This document shows, piece by piece, positions 27,563-34,685 of a stretch of 64,000 bases of DNA. Under the pieces are notes generated by a model, which was not told the DNA's origin, did no database searches, and saw only the letters and a program-made list of their open reading frames with translations. The stretch comes from MPNO01 sp965200535 (GTDB lineage Bacteria; Pseudomonadota; Alphaproteobacteria; MPNO01). Made by a program: the position numbers and the translations under genes. Within the stretch, counting starts at the first letter, position 1; each line of letters starts with the position of its first letter. The stretch spans positions 868,001-932,000 of the forward strand of contig CBDAUF010000001.1 in NCBI GenBank assembly GCA_965200535.1, read 5' to 3'.

Positions 27563-28633
27563 ATGGCGGGTCTGCCGCCGGGTTCCACGATCGGCATACT
27601 CGGCGGCGGGCAGCTCGGCCGGATGATCGCGCTCGCGGCGGCGGAGCTCGGATACCGCTGCCATGTCTACTGTCCGGAGCCCGGCGCTCCCGCGGCCGAG
27701 GTGGCGGCGTGCGCGACATGCGCTCCTTACGACGACCGGGCGGCGCTCGCCGCTTTCGCCGCCACCGTCGATGCGGTGACGCTCGAGTTCGAGAACGTGC
27801 CCGCCGAAACCGTCTCCTGCATCGCCGCAACGACGCCGGTCCGCCCCGGGGCCGGGGCATTGGCCATCGCCCAGGACCGCGTGGAGGAGAAGGGCTTTCT
27901 CAACCGGATCGGCGTTGCGACCGCCCGTTACGCGGAGATCGGCTCCATCGGAGATCTTCGCAAGGCTGTCGCCGCCGTCGGTGCGCCCGCGGTCCTGAAG
28001 ACCGCCCGGCTCGGCTACGATGGCAAGGGCCAGCAGGCGATCCGCGCCGATACCGACCTCGCCGCCGCCTGGCGCGCGCTCGCCGCCGGGCGCGCCGTCC
28101 TCGAAGCGCGCGTCGATTTCGAGCGCGAGGTCTCGGTGGTGATCGCCCGCGGCGCCGACGGCGCGACCGCGGCGTTCGACACCGCATGGAACGAGCACGA
28201 GAACGGAATCCTGAGGACGTCGCGGGTGCCGGCGGGGATCCCGCCCGAGGTCGACCGGCAGGCGCACGCCATTGCCGGGCGCATCGCGACTGCGCTCGAC
28301 TATTGCGGCGTTCTGGCGGTCGAGTTCTTCGTCACCCGCGCGGGCGGCGTTCTGGTCAACGAGATCGCGCCGCGGGTGCACAATTCGGGGCACTGGACAA
28401 TCGATGCCTGCGCGGCGAGCCAGTTCGAACAGGCTGTGCGCGCCGTTTGCGAACTGCCGCTGGCCGACCCGGCGCGCCACAGCGATGCAGAAATGACAAA
28501 CATCATCGGCGCCGAAGTCGGGAACTGGCGGAGAATACTCGGCCAGCCCGGCGCCCGTCTCCATCTCTACGGTAAGACTGAGGCACGGCCCGGGCGCAAG
28601 ATGGGCCATGTCACGAGACTGTTCCCGCGCTAA
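27563..28633 (+). CDS. purK: 5-(carboxyamino)imidazole ribonucleotide synthase
   Basis: 356 residues, ATP-grasp fold. It begins with a Rossmann-like GILGGGQLGRMIALAAAELG. The ATP-grasp domain shows PAVLKTARLGYDGKGQ and EREVSVVIARG, then the metal-binding VEFFVTRAGGVLVNEIAPRV with HNSGHWTIDA. It carboxylates AIR with bicarbonate and ATP and hands N5-CAIR to PurE. purE and purK are separated by one base, an obvious operon. It overlaps coq9 tail-to-tail by 4 bp. Confidence 0.95.
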   Translation: MAGLPPGSTIGILGGGQLGRMIALAAAELGYRCHVYCPEPGAPAAEVAACATCAPYDDRAALAAFAATVDAVTLEFENVPAETVSCIAATTPVRPGAGALAIAQDRVEEKGFLNRIGVATARYAEIGSIGDLRKAVAAVGAPAVLKTARLGYDGKGQQAIRADTDLAAAWRALAAGRAVLEARVDFEREVSVVIARGADGATAAFDTAWNEHENGILRTSRVPAGIPPEVDRQAHAIAGRIATALDYCGVLAVEFFVTRAGGVLVNEIAPRVHNSGHWTIDACAASQFEQAVRAVCELPLADPARHSDAEMTNIIGAEVGNWRRILGQPGARLHLYGKTEARPGRKMGHVTRLFPR

Positions 28634-29295
28634 CCCCGCTGCGCTCGACGCGGTCCGCGCCGGAACGCGGGCGGGCGGCGGCGGAAGGGCCGCGATAGGC
28701 CGGAGGAAAGCAACTTCGCACCCGAGCGAAGTTTCTGGATGCGCAAGACGTCGGCGAGCCTGCGCCGCAAAAACGCGCGGGTGTCCGTACAGCCCTCCGA
28801 ACGGTCTTCGAGCCACACCAGCACGGTGGCGCCCAGAATACCGCCCAGCAACGCCCGCTTGGTGTAGAAACTGAAATCGTGGGGCCGGTCGCCGGCTGCA
28901 CGCCAGATGCGGTCGACCGTCCGGCAGTAGCACGACAGCCCGAGCGCCGCGTTCTGCGGGAACCCGGCGAATGCAATGCCGCGCCGGATCGAATCGCGGT
29001 AAGGCTCCAGCACATCGAACCGCGCCAGCACCGCCGTTTCGACCCGTTCGCTGAGACCCGCGTTCGAAGCGCCCGCGGAGTCCAGCGTCTCCGTCATGCG
29101 CGCATCGGCCCAGTCGTTGAACGCCCGGAACAGCGCGCGCGGACCGCCGCGCAGGATGCGTTTCGCCTCGACCTCGTCGATGCCGACCTCCACGGCCCCG
29201 GCGCGAATTGCTGCCGCAGTCCATCCCGCGGAAGCCGTACGGCGAACCGCTGCAAGAATGAGCCGGTCGCGGAGTTCTTCGCTGTTTTCGGTCAT
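28630..29295 (-). CDS. coq9: COQ9 family ubiquinone biosynthesis protein
   Basis: 221 residues. The N-terminus resembles a TetR-like helical fold (LRDRLILAAVRRTASAGWT), and the C-terminal COQ9 signature is DFSFYTKRALLGGILGATVL followed by WLED. COQ9 binds lipids and presents the quinone precursor to COQ7 in eukaryotes; bacterial homologues are confined mainly to alphaproteobacteria. The tail is unusually Arg-rich (RPFRRRPPAFRRGPRRAQRG). Its ATG overlaps the def stop by 4 bp, so the two are one unit. Confidence 0.88.
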   Translation of the reverse strand: MTENSEELRDRLILAAVRRTASAGWTAAAIRAGAVEVGIDEVEAKRILRGGPRALFRAFNDWADARMTETLDSAGASNAGLSERVETAVLARFDVLEPYRDSIRRGIAFAGFPQNAALGLSCYCRTVDRIWRAAGDRPHDFSFYTKRALLGGILGATVLVWLEDRSEGCTDTRAFLRRRLADVLRIQKLRSGAKLLSSGLSRPFRRRPPAFRRGPRRAQRG

Positions 29296-29852
29296 CGGGA
29301 TTCGCTCGGCCGGTTCTGCTCCGAGGCAGAGAGACGGCGTACCTCGTCGGTAAACGACAGCATGCCGAGATCCTCCATTCGCATAGTGTAGAGGATGCCG
29401 TCCAGATGGTCGATTTCATGCTGAACGACGCGGGCATGGAAGCCCTGGGCCTCGCGTTCGATGGTCTGCCCGTCGGGCGCCGTACCGCGGTAGCGGATGC
29501 AGGCATGCCTGGGCACCGCACCGACGATGCCCGGGATCGAGAGGCATCCCTCCCAGCCCACTTCGACCGTGTCCCCGACCGCCTCGAATACGGGGTTGAC
29601 GAGGGCGGTCAACGGCGCTTCGGCGTCTCCGGCTCCGCCGCTGTCGGCGCGCTCCGCCGGGGCCTTGAAAACGATCACGCGGCGGCTGACGTGTACCTGC
29701 GGCGCCGCCAGACCGACGCCGTTTGCATCCTCCATGGTCTCGATCATGTCCTCGACCAGGCGGCGGATATCCCGCGCAGTCGGGTCCCGGACCGGCTCGG
29801 CCTCGTCGAGCAGGACAGGGTGTCCCATGCGGGCGATCTTCAGCAACGTCAT
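29292..29852 (-). CDS. def: Peptide deformylase
   Basis: 186 residues. The three active-site motifs are intact: GVGLAAPQV (motif 1), EGCLSIP with the metal Cys (motif 2) and QHEIDHLDG (motif 3, H-E-x-x-H). It removes the formyl group from nascent proteins. It is divergent from rpsT (155-bp intergenic) and overlaps coq9 by 4 bp. No fmt gene follows, unlike the usual def-fmt arrangement, so this may be one of several def copies. Confidence 0.95.
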   Translation of the reverse strand: MTLLKIARMGHPVLLDEAEPVRDPTARDIRRLVEDMIETMEDANGVGLAAPQVHVSRRVIVFKAPAERADSGGAGDAEAPLTALVNPVFEAVGDTVEVGWEGCLSIPGIVGAVPRHACIRYRGTAPDGQTIEREAQGFHARVVQHEIDHLDGILYTMRMEDLGMLSFTDEVRRLSASEQNRPSESR

Positions 29853-29943
29853 GCGTACAATATCCCGCCGTTGCGCCGCGCCGTAAACCGAAATTGCCGC
29901 GATGCCGTGCGGCGCGGTCCGCGCGGCCCCGCGTCGGGCCAAG

Positions 29944-29972
29944 TTGACGCAGCGTGTCGGGCGGGCTAAAAG
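29944..29972 (+). promoter_or_regulatory. Predicted rpsT promoter
   Basis: TTGACG (29944-29949), 17-nt spacer, TAAAAG (29967-29972), 35 nt before the rpsT ATG. Five of six -35 bases and four of six -10 bases match sigma-70. Confidence 0.5.
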
Positions 29973-30007
29973 CCCCACCCGTTCGAACAAGGTGACGGAT
30001 ACGATCG

Positions 30008-30271
30008 ATGGCAAACATCAAGTCGGCCAAGAAGCGGACGCGCCGCAACGCCCGCCGCGCCGATATCAACGGCGCCCGCCGCAACCGTATCCGGACCTTC
30101 GTCAAGAAGGTCGAGAACGCACTCGCCGGCCAGGACAAGACCGCCGCCGAGGACGCGTTCAAGGCGGCCCAGCCCGAGTTGATGCGCGGCGTCGCCAAGG
30201 GCGTCCTTCACCGCAATACGGCCGCCCGCAAAGTCGCCCGCCTGCACGCCCGCATCAAGGCGCTGGACTAG
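30008..30271 (+). CDS. rpsT: 30S ribosomal protein S20
   Basis: 87 residues, strongly basic. It begins MANIKSAKKRTRRNARRADI, has the R-N-R-I-R-T-F-V-K core and ends KVARLHARIKALD. S20 binds 16S rRNA early in 30S assembly. It directly precedes the dnaA region, as in several Rhodospirillales and other alphaproteobacteria. No Rho-independent terminator with a T-run is visible after it. Confidence 0.97.
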   Translation: MANIKSAKKRTRRNARRADINGARRNRIRTFVKKVENALAGQDKTAAEDAFKAAQPELMRGVAKGVLHRNTAARKVARLHARIKALD

Positions 30272-30743
30272 CCGCGGGCCAACCCCTCCCCGTTTCCCCG
30301 CTGTACCCGGCGGTCCTATCCATGAGCCGGCCGGTCCGGCGACGATAACGTCTTTGTAACAAATTATCGGTTCGGCTACCGTCGGCATTGCGCGGTCCGC
30401 CGGGAAAAGCTACCGTTGGACGGTCAGGCAACAGGGAGATCCCTTTAAAAAAAGAGCCAGACAACAATACATACCAAATCTTGGCAATCCTCTATCGAAT
30501 ACTATAAATACTTGAATCCCGGCATCGGTCTTTTGTTCGGACAGGACGGTTCGGTGTTGGGGGCAGAACAGGGAGATCGGGAACGCGGATGCGACATGTG
30601 TCTTGGATTGGTCCGACGGTTGTCGGATGGAACTGCAGGCGGCGGCATCCCACCCGGCAGCTCGGTTGGACGAGCGCCATTCCACATCGTTGTTCCGGCG
30701 CCCTCCCCTGCATTCCCCTTGCAGCCAACGGATACCGGCCGCA
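30272..30743 (+). other. rpsT-dnaA intergenic region (472 bp), AT-rich core
   Basis: The longest non-coding stretch of the window. 30442-30515 is markedly AT-rich (an A7 run, AATACATACCAAATC, ACTATAAATAC) in otherwise GC-rich DNA and contains a good promoter. The 12-mer AACAGGGAGATC occurs at 30430-30441 and 30567-30578, and CGGTTCGG at 30368-30375 and 30547-30554, flanking the promoter as direct repeats. No cluster of DnaA boxes (TTATCCACA) is visible; the closest is CTATCCATG near 30317. Regulatory region of dnaA; origin function is not supported by motifs I can see. Confidence 0.6.
30481..30508 (+). promoter_or_regulatory. Predicted dnaA promoter
   Basis: TTGGCA (30481-30486), 16-nt spacer, TATAAA (30503-30508); each hexamer has five of six consensus bases. 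The predicted start near 30515 leaves a leader of about 230 nt before dnaA. Confidence 0.6.
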
Positions 30744-30747
30744 GTGA
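30589..30747 (+). CDS. Possible leader ORF overlapping the dnaA start
   Basis: ATG at 30589 opens a 52-codon frame (begins MRHVSWIGPTVVGWNCRRRH) that ends at TGA 30745-30747, inside the GTG of dnaA (GTGA). It lies within the predicted long dnaA leader, with GGGAG about 14 nt upstream, which is far for a ribosome site. The peptide resembles no family I know and has no strong coding bias, so it may be chance. The 4-bp overlap is what makes it worth recording. Confidence 0.25.
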   Translation: MRHVSWIGPTVVGWNCRRRHPTRQLGWTSAIPHRCSGALPCIPLAANGYRPQ

Positions 30748-32156
30748 CCGCGCAGATGGATTCGCGGATTTCCGGCCAATGGGCCCGGGTCAGGGGGCTG
30801 CTTCGCGCCGAGGTCGGGGAGACGTCCTACCGTAGCTGGCTCAAACCGCTGGTGCTGCTCGTCGTGGACGGGAATACGGTTTGCATAGCAGCCCCGACCC
30901 AGTTCATGCGCGACTACGTCAACGAGAACTTCGCTGCGCGCATTCTCGAACTCTGGACCGACGAAAACGACGCGATCACCAAGCTGGACGTTCGGATCCA
31001 GGCAGAGCCGGCGCGACGCGAACGCATGCGGCTGGCCCCCGCCAAACCCGCCGCGCCGGCACCCAACCCGGAGGACGGGGCGGCCGCTGCGGCGCCGCGC
31101 GACAGCGGCGCAGCGGAAGACAACGGCCAAGAGATCGGCGGACGGCTCGACCCGCGTTTCGTGTTCGACAATTTCGTCGTCGGCAAGCCCAACGAACTCG
31201 CCTATGCGGCCGCGCGCCGGATCGCCGAATCGCCGACCGCGACCTACAACCCGCTCTTTCTCTACGGCGGAGTCGGTCTCGGCAAGACGCATCTGATGCA
31301 CGCGATCGGCTGGCATATCCGAGCGCGCCATTCCGGCCGCCGGGTGGTCTACCTGTCGGCCGAAAAATTCATGAACCTGTTCATCCGCGCGCTCCGCTTC
31401 AAGGGCATGATGGCCTTCAAGGAGCAGTTCCGGTCGGTCGATTTGCTGATGATCGACGATGTGCAGTTCATCAACGACAAGGAAAGCACGCAGGAGGAAT
31501 TCTTCCATACTTTCAACGACCTGGTGGGCAACAACCGACAGGTCGTGGTATCGGCCGACAAGTCGCCGTCCGACCTGGAGGGAATGGAGGAGCGCCTTCG
31601 CTCGCGGCTCGGCTGGGGACTCGTGGCCGATATCCATGCGACCACCCGTGAGCTTCGGATCGGCATCCTGCAATCCAAGGCGGAACAGTTGGGCATCGAC
31701 ATTTCGCCCAGAGTGGTCGAGTTCCTTGCCCAGAAGATCACCACCTCCGTGCGTGAGCTCGAGGGGGCGCTCAACCGCATCGTTGCCCATTCGACGCTGG
31801 TCGGGCGCGGCATCACGCTCGAAACCTGCCAAGAGGTGCTGCAGGACCTGCTGCGCGCAAACGAGCGCCGGATGACGATCGAGGAAATCCAGAAGCGGGT
31901 CGCCGAGCATTTCAACATCCGTTTCGCCGACATGCATTCGGCGCGGCGGGCGCGGGCGGTAGCCCGGCCGCGCCAGATCGCGATGTATCTCTGCAAGCAA
32001 TTGACATCGCGCTCCCTGCCCGAGATCGGGCGCAAGTTCGGCGGGCGCGATCACACGACCGTCATGCACGCCGTGCGCAAGGTCGAGGAGCTGCGCGGGT
32101 CCGACGCCGGCTTCGACGAGGACGTCAAACTGCTCAGGCGGATACTCGAACAGTGA
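30744..32156 (+). CDS. dnaA: Chromosomal replication initiator DnaA
   Basis: 470 residues. Domain I is at about 10-80 (WARVRGLLRAEVGETSYRSW), then a variable Ala/Pro linker. The AAA+ domain III begins NFVVGKPNELAY and has Walker A GGVGLGKTHLMHA and Walker B LLMIDDVQF. Domain IV carries the DNA-binding signature GGRDHTTVMHAV. It opens the replication origin. I use the GTG at 30744 because a possible leader ORF ends in a GTGA overlap there; ATG at 30756 (MDSRISGQW) is equally plausible, and neither has a clear Shine-Dalgarno. dnaN follows after 181 bp. Confidence 0.95.
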   Translation: MTAQMDSRISGQWARVRGLLRAEVGETSYRSWLKPLVLLVVDGNTVCIAAPTQFMRDYVNENFAARILELWTDENDAITKLDVRIQAEPARRERMRLAPAKPAAPAPNPEDGAAAAAPRDSGAAEDNGQEIGGRLDPRFVFDNFVVGKPNELAYAAARRIAESPTATYNPLFLYGGVGLGKTHLMHAIGWHIRARHSGRRVVYLSAEKFMNLFIRALRFKGMMAFKEQFRSVDLLMIDDVQFINDKESTQEEFFHTFNDLVGNNRQVVVSADKSPSDLEGMEERLRSRLGWGLVADIHATTRELRIGILQSKAEQLGIDISPRVVEFLAQKITTSVRELEGALNRIVAHSTLVGRGITLETCQEVLQDLLRANERRMTIEEIQKRVAEHFNIRFADMHSARRARAVARPRQIAMYLCKQLTSRSLPEIGRKFGGRDHTTVMHAVRKVEELRGSDAGFDEDVKLLRRILEQ

Positions 32157-32208
32157 CGCCGGCGCACGGTTAGCGGCGGCCGATTCTTCCCTTTCTCGTG
32201 CCGGATTC

Positions 32209-32217
32209 TGCTATGAT
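32209..32217 (+). promoter_or_regulatory. Extended -10 promoter of dnaN
   Basis: TGCTATGAT (TG at 32209-32210, hexamer 32212-32217) is a good extended -10 with only a weak -35. The predicted start, about 7 nt on, falls at 32224-32225, where an ATG of a small ORF begins. Confidence 0.5.
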
Positions 32218-32224
32218 ACGGGGG

Positions 32225-32341
32225 ATGCGTGCCGTGCCTCGTTCGGGGTGGCTTCAGGCCTTAGCACCCTGGTTGCCGGATGGATTCGGTGCGCTGCATT
32301 CAGACGGAGTTTTTCCTCAAACGGGGATCCCGGTACGATGA
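32225..32341 (+). CDS. Possible leaderless leader ORF overlapping the dnaN start
   Basis: ATG at 32225 opens a 38-codon frame (MRAVPRSGWLQALAPWLPDG onward) ending at TGA 32339-32341, which overlaps the dnaN ATG as ATGA. The ATG lies where the extended -10 at 32212-32217 predicts transcription to begin, so it would be translated from a leaderless end. No family recognised. dnaN itself has only a weak ribosome site, which would fit coupling, but chance is a real alternative. Confidence 0.3.
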   Translation: MRAVPRSGWLQALAPWLPDGFGALHSDGVFPQTGIPVR

Positions 32342-33456
32342 AGCTCACGATCGAACGCGGGGCGCTGCTGCGGTCTTTGCAGCACGCGCAAGGCGTTATC
32401 GAGCGCCGGACGACGATACCGATTCTGTCGAACGTACTGCTCAACGCCAATGGCGCGACGTTGTCGCTGACCGCCACCGACATGGATATCGCCATTGTCG
32501 AGCGCGTGGACTGCACGGTCGTCCAGCCCGGTGCGACCACGGTGCCCGCGCACACGTTACTCGATATTGTCCGCAAGCTGCCGGACGGCGCCAAGATCGA
32601 GATCGCGAGCGGCGGCGAACAGAACCAGCTGGTGGTGCGCTGCGGCCGGTCGAGAATTTCTCTTGCCACCCTGCCGAGCGAGGATTTTCCGGTGATGGCC
32701 GAGGGCGACCTGCCGCACGCCTTCGCTATCGACTCGGGCGCGCTGCGCAACATCATCGATCGCACCCGCTTCGCGATGTCGGTCGAGGAGACCCGTTATT
32801 ATCTCAACGGGATCTATATCCACGCTGCCGAGAGCGAGGACAGCCCGAAACTGCGCGTCGTCGCCACCGACGGCCACCGCCTCGCACGGGTAGAGCTCGC
32901 GCTTCCTGACGGGGCGGCGGGCATGCCGGGCGTGATCGTCCCGCGCAAGACGGTCGTCGAGGTCCACAAACTGCTCGACGATGGCGCCGACAAGGTCTCG
33001 ATCACCTTGTCGGACACCAGGATCCGTATCGCGGTCGGCGCAACGGTGCTGACCTCCAAGTTGATCGACGGCACCTTTCCGGACTACGACCGGGTGATCC
33101 CGTTCGGCAACGACAAGACACTCCAGGTCAATCCGCGGGACTTCGCCAAGGCGGTCGATCTGGTCTCGACGATCGCCACCGAAAAGACCCGGGCGATCAA
33201 GCTCAGCCTCGACAACGGCTCCCTAGTGCTGTCCGCGTCGAGCCCCGAGTCCGGCAGCGCCGAAGAGCAGCTTGAGGTGGAATACGTTGATGCGCCGCTC
33301 GAGATCGGCTTCAACTCACGCTACCTTCTCGACATCGCGCAGCTTATCGGCGACGACGGTGCCCGGTTTTCGCTGTCCGACGGGACCTCGCCGACGCTGG
33401 TCCGCGACAACGCGGACCCCGGCGCGCTCTACGTCCTGATGCCGATGCGCGTTTGA
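32338..33456 (+). CDS. dnaN: DNA polymerase III beta subunit (sliding clamp)
   Basis: 372 residues in three repeated clamp domains (about 1-120, 130-250, 253-372). It begins MKLTIERGALLRSLQHAQGV, with VIERRTTIPILSNVLL, the central VATDGHRLA and FPDYDRVIP, and ends with the clamp C-terminus YVLMPMRV. It tethers DNA polymerase III and other proteins to DNA. recF follows immediately, giving the conserved dnaA-dnaN-recF-gyrB order. The ribosome site is weak (GGGGAT about 10 nt upstream). Confidence 0.97.
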   Translation: MKLTIERGALLRSLQHAQGVIERRTTIPILSNVLLNANGATLSLTATDMDIAIVERVDCTVVQPGATTVPAHTLLDIVRKLPDGAKIEIASGGEQNQLVVRCGRSRISLATLPSEDFPVMAEGDLPHAFAIDSGALRNIIDRTRFAMSVEETRYYLNGIYIHAAESEDSPKLRVVATDGHRLARVELALPDGAAGMPGVIVPRKTVVEVHKLLDDGADKVSITLSDTRIRIAVGATVLTSKLIDGTFPDYDRVIPFGNDKTLQVNPRDFAKAVDLVSTIATEKTRAIKLSLDNGSLVLSASSPESGSAEEQLEVEYVDAPLEIGFNSRYLLDIAQLIGDDGARFSLSDGTSPTLVRDNADPGALYVLMPMRV

Positions 33457-33500
33457 CAATCGGTGCGCAGGAAACGCGCGGACACCCTTGCAGAGGGTCG

Positions 33501-34649
33501 GTGCCCGCGCACTCCAGGCCCGCCGTCAGGCGGCTGACGATGACCAATTTTCGCAACTACGGGTTTATGCGCGTGATTGTGGACCAGCGTCCGGTCGTAC
33601 TGACCGGCGCCAACGGCGCGGGGAAGACCAACCTCCTGGAAGCGCTGTCGTTTCTCGCTCCGGGGCGGGGGCTGCGCCAGGCGCCGCTGACGGAAATCGC
33701 TCGGCGCGGCGGGTCTGCCGGAACCTGGTCGGTCGCCGCCACGCTCGACGGCGCGGATGGCGCCGTCGAAATCGGAACCGGGATCGCGGTTGCCGAGGGT
33801 AGGCCGTCGCCGCGGCGGGCGGTCCGGATCGACGGCGACGACGCATCCTCGCAGGCCCGTCTCGCCCATTTCGCGTCGATCAACTGGCTGACCCCGAGCA
33901 TGGACCGGCTGTTCGACGCCGGCGCATCCGAACGCCGGCGTTTTCTCGACCGGCTGGTTTGCGGTTTCGACCGCGATCACGCGGCGCGCATCGGCCGTTA
34001 CGAACGGGCGATGCGCGAGCGCAACCGGTTGCTCAGGGGTGCCGGACCGCGCGGCGACGAAGCGTGGCTGCGCACGCTCGAGACCGCGATGGCAGAGGCC
34101 GGCGTTGCCGTTGCCGCAGCCCGGCGCAGCCTGGTCGGCCGTCTGGGGGCGCATTGCCGCGGGGAAATGGACGGATTTCCCGGCGCCGCCGTTGCGGTCG
34201 AGGGGGAGGTTGAGGCGATGCTCGACGGGGCGCCGGCGCTCGCTGTCGAGGAGGCGGTGCGCAAACGTCTCGCCGTTCTGCGGAGCGTCGATGCCGAAGC
34301 CGGCCGCGCGACCTTCGGCATTCACCGGAGCGACCTCGCCTGCTCCCACATCGCCAGGGATTGCCCGGCGGGGCTGTGCTCGACCGGCGAGCAGAAGGCG
34401 CTCCTGATCCGGATCGTCCTGGCCGGCGCCGCGCTGAACGCCGCCGAACGGGGCAGCGCGCCGATCCTGTTGCTGGACGAGATCGGCGCGCATCTCGACC
34501 GCGACCGCCGCGCCGCACTGTTCGACGCGATCCTCGCCCTCGGCGTGCAAGCGTGGATCACCGGAACCGAACCGGAAGCCTTCGATGCCTTCGGCGGGCA
34601 TGCGCAACGGTTCGCGGTCGCCGACGGCGCGGTCGCGCCGGTCCACTGA
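33501..34649 (+). CDS. recF: DNA replication and repair protein RecF
   Basis: 382 residues from the GTG at 33501. Walker A GANGAGKTNLLEALSFL, the signature region CSTGEQKALLI and Walker B ILLLDEIGAHLD show the SMC-like ATPase fold. RecF loads RecA at gaps with RecO and RecR. The GTG is preceded by AGAGG at 4-5 nt and gives the family-typical start before RRLTMTNFRNYG. A TTG at 33453, overlapping the dnaN stop by 4 bp (TTGA), would add 16 residues and cannot be ruled out. Confidence 0.94.
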   Translation: MPAHSRPAVRRLTMTNFRNYGFMRVIVDQRPVVLTGANGAGKTNLLEALSFLAPGRGLRQAPLTEIARRGGSAGTWSVAATLDGADGAVEIGTGIAVAEGRPSPRRAVRIDGDDASSQARLAHFASINWLTPSMDRLFDAGASERRRFLDRLVCGFDRDHAARIGRYERAMRERNRLLRGAGPRGDEAWLRTLETAMAEAGVAVAAARRSLVGRLGAHCRGEMDGFPGAAVAVEGEVEAMLDGAPALAVEEAVRKRLAVLRSVDAEAGRATFGIHRSDLACSHIARDCPAGLCSTGEQKALLIRIVLAGAALNAAERGSAPILLLDEIGAHLDRDRRAALFDAILALGVQAWITGTEPEAFDAFGGHAQRFAVADGAVAPVH

Positions 34650-34685
34650 CCGCCGTCCCAACCGCGCGGTCCACCGGGAAACCCG

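Noticed and set aside
30433..30452. Rho-independent terminator for rpsT
   Set aside because: AGGG/CCCT can pair beside an A-run, but on the plus strand the run is A instead of T, the stem is 4 bp and it lies 160 bp from the gene.
30272..30743. Chromosomal origin of replication
   Set aside because: The region is AT-rich and beside dnaA, but I find no cluster of DnaA boxes or 13-mer repeats. In many alphaproteobacteria the origin lies away from dnaA.
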